From the NCBI GenBank assembly GCA_965662485.1, contig CBFIIL010000008.1:1-47534 (forward strand): a stretch of 47,534 nt of DNA, given 5' to 3'. This document shows, in pieces, positions 43,398 through 47,534 of the stretch (within the stretch, counting starts at the first letter, position 1; every line of letters begins with the position of its first letter). The DNA comes from UBA3537 sp965662485 (GTDB taxonomy: Bacteria; Bacteroidota; Bacteroidia; Flavobacteriales; Flavobacteriaceae). The position numbers were made by a program, and so were the translations under genes. The notes below the pieces were generated by a model. That model did no database searches. It was not told the origin of the DNA and saw nothing but the letters and a program-made list of their open reading frames with translations.

Positions 43398-43405
43398 TAT
43401 TTTTG
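43398..43405 (+). promoter_or_regulatory. -7 box of the ilv operon
   Basis: TATTTTTG matches TAnnTTTG, 38 bases before the ilvD ATG at 43444. The 189-base region from 43255 is otherwise AT-rich, with no attenuator-like leader peptide or T-box seen. A 14-base palindrome AATTGAATTCAATT lies at 43334-43347. Confidence 0.5.
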
Positions 43406-43443
43406 ATTAGGAAAAATTTTATTTGTCATTTTCTAATAAAAAT

Positions 43444-45123
43444 ATGCAGTCATTAAACAAATATAGTAAAGCAATTACTCAAGACCCTACACAACCAGCG
43501 GCACAAGCCATGTTGCATGCTATTGGTCTTGATCGTTCAGATTTTGAAAAACCATTTGTTGGAATAGCAAGTACAGGTTATGAAGGCAACCCTTGTAACA
43601 TGCATTTAAATGATTTGGCAAAATTGGTAAAATCAGGAACTCAAGAAAAAGACGTTGTTGGGCTAATTTTTAATACCATAGGCGTAAGTGATGGAATTTC
43701 TATGGGAACACCAGGAATGCGTTTTTCATTGCCTTCTCGTGATATTATTGCAGATTCTATGGAAACTGTTGTTCAGGCCATGAGTTATGATGGGATGATT
43801 ACAGTTGTTGGATGTGATAAAAATATGCCAGGTGCTCTTATGGCAATGATTCGCGTTAACAAGCCTTCTATTTTGGTTTATGGCGGTACCATTGACTCTG
43901 GTTGTCATAATGGAAAAAAACTCGATGTTGTTTCTGCATTTGAAGCATGGGGTAGCAAAGTTGCCGGAACAATGGACGAAAACGAATTTCAGAATATCGT
44001 TCAAAAAGCATGTCCTGGCGCAGGAGCTTGCGGCGGAATGTACACTGCAAATACTATGGCCTCTGCAATAGAAGCACTCGGGATGGCATTGCCGTTTAAT
44101 TCTTCAAATCCAGCAACAGGAAAAGAGAAAAAAGAAGAAGCCATTGAAGCAGGGAGAGCCATTCGGTTGTTGCTCGAAAAAGATATAAAACCTTCTGATA
44201 TTATTACCAAAAAGTCTCTTGAAAACGCCATAAGACTTATCACAATTCTTGGAGGTTCAACAAATGCTGTATTGCACTTTTTGGCCATTGCAAGAGCTGC
44301 TAATATTGAGTTTACATTAAAGGATTTTCAACGCATAAGTGATGAAACTCCTTTCCTAGCAGATTTAAAACCAAGTGGAAAATTCCTTATGGAAGATGTT
44401 CATCGAGTAGGTGGTATTCCTGCAGTTTTAAAATATCTATTAGATAATGGATTAATCCACGGCGACTGTTTGACTGTAACAGGAAAAACTATCGCAGAAA
44501 ACCTTACTGAAGTTAAAGTACTTTCAGATGGACAACAAGTCATTAAACCACTTGATAATCCAATAAAAGTATCGGGGCATTTACGCATGCTATATGGGAA
44601 TTTAGCTACAGAAGGGAGTGTTGCAAAAATTACTGGAAAAGAAGGCTTGCGTTTTTCAGGAAAAGCAAAAGTATTTAATGGTGAATATGCTGCAAATGAT
44701 GGCATTCTCGATGGACTTGTTGAAAAAGGCGATGTTGTTGTGATACGATATGAAGGGCCAAAAGGAGGGCCTGGAATGCCTGAAATGCTTAAACCAACTG
44801 CAGCAATTATGGGTGCTGGACTTGGAAAAGATGTGGCACTTATTACTGATGGTCGTTTCTCTGGTGGCACACACGGATTTGTTGTTGGTCACATTACTCC
44901 AGAAGCACAAGATGGAGGTACAATTGCTTTAGTTCAAGACGGCGATACCATTACCATTGATGCAGAAACTAATAGTATTGCATTAGAAATTTCAGATAAA
45001 GAATTGCAAGAAAGAAAGCAACAATGGAAAGCACCAAATTTAAAAGTTTCTAGAGGAGTACTTTTCAAATATGCAAAAACTGTTTCCTCTGCTTCACAAG
45101 GGTGTGTAACAGATGAATTTTAA
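43444..45123 (+). CDS. ilvD: Dihydroxy-acid dehydratase
   Basis: IlvD dehydrates dihydroxy acids in valine and isoleucine synthesis and carries an iron-sulphur cluster. The 559-residue protein has the cluster cysteines in GNPCNMHL, VVGCDKNMPG and ACPGAGACGGMYTANTM, and the C-terminal ITDGRFSGGTHGFVVGH block. The ATG at 43444 is chosen over an in-frame TTG at 43423, because the product then begins MQSLNKYSKAITQD as expected. It is the first gene of ilvD-ilvB-ilvN-ilvC, with intergenic gaps of 12, 1 and 15 bases. Confidence 0.96.
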   Translation: MQSLNKYSKAITQDPTQPAAQAMLHAIGLDRSDFEKPFVGIASTGYEGNPCNMHLNDLAKLVKSGTQEKDVVGLIFNTIGVSDGISMGTPGMRFSLPSRDIIADSMETVVQAMSYDGMITVVGCDKNMPGALMAMIRVNKPSILVYGGTIDSGCHNGKKLDVVSAFEAWGSKVAGTMDENEFQNIVQKACPGAGACGGMYTANTMASAIEALGMALPFNSSNPATGKEKKEEAIEAGRAIRLLLEKDIKPSDIITKKSLENAIRLITILGGSTNAVLHFLAIARAANIEFTLKDFQRISDETPFLADLKPSGKFLMEDVHRVGGIPAVLKYLLDNGLIHGDCLTVTGKTIAENLTEVKVLSDGQQVIKPLDNPIKVSGHLRMLYGNLATEGSVAKITGKEGLRFSGKAKVFNGEYAANDGILDGLVEKGDVVVIRYEGPKGGPGMPEMLKPTAAIMGAGLGKDVALITDGRFSGGTHGFVVGHITPEAQDGGTIALVQDGDTITIDAETNSIALEISDKELQERKQQWKAPNLKVSRGVLFKYAKTVSSASQGCVTDEF

Positions 45124-45135
45124 TTAAAAATATTT

Positions 45136-46875
45136 ATGGACGTACAAACAAAATCAAAACAAAGCTATTTAAATCAGCCCACCGAAAGAATTTCAGGTGC
45201 TGAAGCTGTGATTCGCTGTTTAATTGCAGAAGGTGCAGATACTATCTATGGATATCCTGGAGGAGCTATTATGCCAGTATATGATGAGCTTTTTAAGTAC
45301 CAAGACCAAATACATCATGTCCTAACAAGACATGAGCAGGGTGCTACACATGCCGCACAAGGTTTCGCAAGAATATCAGGAAGAGTAGGTGTAGCCATTG
45401 CAACATCAGGACCTGGAGCCACAAATTTAATTACAGGAATTGCCGATGCCCAAATAGATTCAACGCCCATGGTATGCATCACAGGACAAGTGCCCTCCCA
45501 TCTTTTAGGAAGTGATGCATTTCAAGAAACTGACATTGTTGGGATTTCTACGCCTGTAACAAAATGGAATCATCAAATCACAACAGCAGAAGAAATTCCT
45601 GAAGTAATTGCAAAAGCTTTTTATATCGCAAGAAGTGGACGCCCGGGGCCTGTTCTTATAGATATCACAAAAGACGCACAGTTTGGTGAATTAGATTTTA
45701 CCTATAAAAAATGTGAAGGAATAAGAAGTTATAAACCTATTCCTAAGGTTAACCCAGTTCAGCTAAGTGCAGCAGCAGAACTTATTAATAACGCTAAAAA
45801 ACCACTAATTGTTTGGGGTCAAGGAGTTATTTTGGGAGAAGCTGAAGATGAATTTAAAGCTGTAGTTGAAAAATCTGGTGTGCCAGCAGCATGGACAATC
45901 ATGGGTGTTTCGGCAATTCCAACAGCTCATCCACTAAACGTAGGTATGGTTGGAATGCATGGAAACTACGGACCTAATGTTCTTACAAACGAATGTGATG
46001 TTTTGATTGCAATTGGAATGCGATTTGACGACCGAGTAACGGGTAAACTAAGCGAATATGCAACACAAGCAAAAGTGATTCATTTTGAAATTGATCCTGC
46101 AGAGATTGATAAAAATGTAAAAACTGATGTAGCAGTACTTGGAAATGCTAAAGAAAGTCTAGCGCAAATCCTTCCATTGTTAAACAAAAATACGCACACA
46201 GAATGGTTGAAAAAATTTGAAGACTTATCAAAAATTGAATTTGAAAAAGTAATTAAAAATGATTTACATCCTACCAAAGAAGGACTTACAATGGGTGAAG
46301 TTGTCAAAGAAATTAATGCCCAAAGTAAAGGAGAAGCTGCTATTGTTTCTGATGTTGGACAACATCAGATGATTGCTTGCCGCTATGCAGAATTTAGCAC
46401 CTCAAGAGGAAATATTACGTCTGGTGGGTTGGGAACAATGGGTTTTGCATTACCTGCTGCAATTGGTGCTAAGATGGCTACACCAGAACGTGAAGTTGTG
46501 GCCGTAATTGGAGATGGTGGCTATCAAATGACTATTCAAGAGTTAGGTACTANNNNNNNNNNTCAAACCAAAGCAGCCGTAAAAATTGTTGTTTTAAATA
46601 ATGATTTTTTGGGTATGGTCCGCCAATGGCAACAATTGTTTTTTGATAAACGTTATGCATCAACAGTGATGACAAATCCAGATTTTGTTACCATAGCAAA
46701 AGGCTATCATATTGAAGCTAAACGTGTTACAAAACGAGAAGAATTAGCCACAGCAGTTGAAGAAATGATGACTTCAAAAAAAGCATATTTCCTGGAAGTA
46801 TGTGTTGAAAAAGAAGATAATGTATTTCCGATGGTACCGTCTGGTGCATCGGTATCAGAAATTAGATTAGAATAA
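45136..46875 (+). CDS. ilvB: Acetolactate synthase, large subunit (contains an assembly gap)
   Basis: This is the TPP- and FAD-dependent catalytic subunit that makes acetolactate or acetohydroxybutyrate. It shows the TPP-activating glutamate in TRHEQGATHAA and the TPP/Mg motif starting GDGGYQMTIQEL. The reading gives 579 residues with four unknown residues after ELGT, caused by ten N at 46553-46562. Acetolactate synthases have 24 residues between GDG and NN in this motif; here the count is 26, so the gap is probably 6 bases too long and the real protein about 577 residues. It ends with EIRLE, 1 base before ilvN. Confidence 0.95.
   Translation: MDVQTKSKQSYLNQPTERISGAEAVIRCLIAEGADTIYGYPGGAIMPVYDELFKYQDQIHHVLTRHEQGATHAAQGFARISGRVGVAIATSGPGATNLITGIADAQIDSTPMVCITGQVPSHLLGSDAFQETDIVGISTPVTKWNHQITTAEEIPEVIAKAFYIARSGRPGPVLIDITKDAQFGELDFTYKKCEGIRSYKPIPKVNPVQLSAAAELINNAKKPLIVWGQGVILGEAEDEFKAVVEKSGVPAAWTIMGVSAIPTAHPLNVGMVGMHGNYGPNVLTNECDVLIAIGMRFDDRVTGKLSEYATQAKVIHFEIDPAEIDKNVKTDVAVLGNAKESLAQILPLLNKNTHTEWLKKFEDLSKIEFEKVIKNDLHPTKEGLTMGEVVKEINAQSKGEAAIVSDVGQHQMIACRYAEFSTSRGNITSGGLGTMGFALPAAIGAKMATPEREVVAVIGDGGYQMTIQELGTXXXXQTKAAVKIVVLNNDFLGMVRQWQQLFFDKRYASTVMTNPDFVTIAKGYHIEAKRVTKREELATAVEEMMTSKKAYFLEVCVEKEDNVFPMVPSGASVSEIRLE
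46553..46562. other. Assembly gap, 10 N, inside ilvB
   Basis: Ten N interrupt ilvB between GGTACTA and TCAAACC. Ten is a usual placeholder length. The reading frame continues across it, because the inferred true gap (4 bases) and the placeholder differ by a multiple of three. Confidence 0.97.
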
Positions 46876-46876
46876 T

Positions 46877-47407
46877 ATGGAAACAGAATTAAAGCAGTTT
46901 ACAGTTTCTGTCTACGCAGAAAATAATGTTGGGTTACTCAATAGAATTTCAGCAATATTTCAAAAACGTCATATTAATATTGAAAGCATGAACATTTCAG
47001 TTTCGGAAATTGAAGGTGTCTCACGATTTATCATTTTGGTTAATATGACTGAAGTCAATGTCAAAAAAATTATTGGACAAATAGAAAAGCAAATAGAAGT
47101 CATCAAAGCATTTTATCATACAGATGAAGAAACAATTTATTTGGAGTCTTGTATGTTTAAAATCAAATCTGATTTACTTTTTGAGGAACGACAAATTCAA
47201 AACATCATCAAAGAAAGTGATGCTAGAATTGTAACTGTTAACAGAGAGTTTTTTGTATTGGAAAAATCTGGTAGGCGTCACGAGATAGAATTATTACACA
47301 GAGAATTAAGTGCTTTTGGCATCATGCAATTTGTGCGATCTGGGCGAATTTCAATAACTAAAGATCAAATGAAAATTACTGAACTACTAACCGAATTTAA
47401 AAATTAA
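46877..47407 (+). CDS. ilvN: Acetolactate synthase, small regulatory subunit
   Basis: This is the regulatory subunit that binds valine and stimulates the large subunit. The 176-residue protein has an N-terminal ACT domain (FTVSVYAENNVGLLNRISAIF, HINIESMNIS) and a C-terminal domain from about residue 85 that matches the long small-subunit class (E. coli IlvH type, about 160 residues). It begins 1 base after ilvB and 15 bases before ilvC. Confidence 0.95.
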   Translation: METELKQFTVSVYAENNVGLLNRISAIFQKRHINIESMNISVSEIEGVSRFIILVNMTEVNVKKIIGQIEKQIEVIKAFYHTDEETIYLESCMFKIKSDLLFEERQIQNIIKESDARIVTVNREFFVLEKSGRRHEIELLHRELSAFGIMQFVRSGRISITKDQMKITELLTEFKN

Positions 47408-47422
47408 AACAAACTAATACTC

Positions 47423-47534
47423 ATGGCAAATTACTTTAATACACTTTCATTAAGTCAAAAACTAGACCAACTTTCGAAATGTAGATTTATGCAAACCTCT
47501 GAATTTAAAGAAGGTGTAGAAGCGCTAAAAAACA
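47423..47534 (+). CDS. ilvC: Ketol-acid reductoisomerase, first 37 codons (runs off right edge)
   Basis: The frame from ATG 47423 encodes MANYFNTLSLSQKLDQLSKC then RFMQTSEFKEGVEALKN. This matches the start of the long (class II, E. coli-type) IlvC, which begins MANYFNTL and has CRFM at the same place. It converts acetolactate to dihydroxyisovalerate with NADPH. The catalytic part lies beyond the window. It is the fourth gene of the ilv operon. Confidence 0.93.
   Translation, partial: MANYFNTLSLSQKLDQLSKCRFMQTSEFKEGVEALKN

Noticed and set aside
44400..44870. 156-codon open frame on the minus strand inside ilvD
   Set aside because: It is antisense to a highly conserved gene, rich in Pro and Ser as expected for a shadow frame, and has no promoter box or family pattern.
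1..47534. tRNA, rRNA, CRISPR arrays, insertion sequences or phage genes
   Set aside because: I looked for cloverleaf ends, regularly spaced repeats, transposase motifs and integrase or structural phage genes and found none.

Overview
The window is an AT-rich chromosomal segment of a member of the Flavobacteriaceae (Bacteroidota). The evidence is PorX, the regulator tied to type IX secretion, a DUF4294-type protein, a LpxC-FabZ fusion, a 117-residue two-cluster ferredoxin beside a LuxC-like acyl-CoA reductase, the near absence of Shine-Dalgarno sequences, and many matches to the Bacteroidota -7 promoter element TAnnTTTG. I cannot name the genus. Almost everything is conserved core metabolism. 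I see no rRNA, tRNA, insertion sequence, prophage or CRISPR array, and no gene-free stretch longer than 300 bases.

Layout: 1-4.2 kb holds serC-serA (serine synthesis, minus strand; serA runs off the left edge), the acyl-CoA reductase, the ferredoxin and the YchF ATPase. 4.3-9.3 kb holds topoisomerase IV (parE-parC) and a small lipoprotein. 9.3-11.7 kb holds an XRE-type regulator divergent from a cytoplasmic M14 peptidase, with four similar palindromes between them, followed by an Lrp/AsnC regulator. 11.7-14 kb has aroB and proline dehydrogenase. 14-17.6 kb is a minus-strand cluster porX-tsaE-alanine dehydrogenase-small membrane protein. 17.7-23.7 kb has an HD phosphohydrolase and the lipid A operon lpxD, lpxC-fabZ, lpxA, efp and a second LpxD-like gene. 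23.7-31.9 kb has sucD, an ABC-F ATPase, dnaN, a SAM hydrolase, phoH, purC and a membrane acyltransferase-like protein.

32-40.2 kb holds acetyl-CoA synthetase, an S33 hydrolase lipoprotein, a NUDIX hydrolase, an M42 aminopeptidase, the DUF4294 protein, a ZIP transporter, two methyltransferases and, at 37.36-37.56 kb, a compact unannotated transcription unit. 40.2-43.3 kb holds a membrane protein, an SF2 helicase, a CIA30-family protein and a lipoprotein. 43.4 kb to the right edge is the branched-chain amino acid operon ilvD-ilvB-ilvN-ilvC (ilvC runs off the right edge; a 10-N assembly gap lies in ilvB).

The most unusual element is at 37361-37559: tandem 20-bp repeats, a -7 promoter box, a 16-codon ORF with a Shine-Dalgarno-like sequence and a strong intrinsic terminator. 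It looks like an activator-controlled small RNA or micropeptide gene. It sits in the only roomy convergent junction of the window; the other seven convergent gene pairs abut or overlap at their stop codons. All function calls come from reading motifs by eye; no database search was run.
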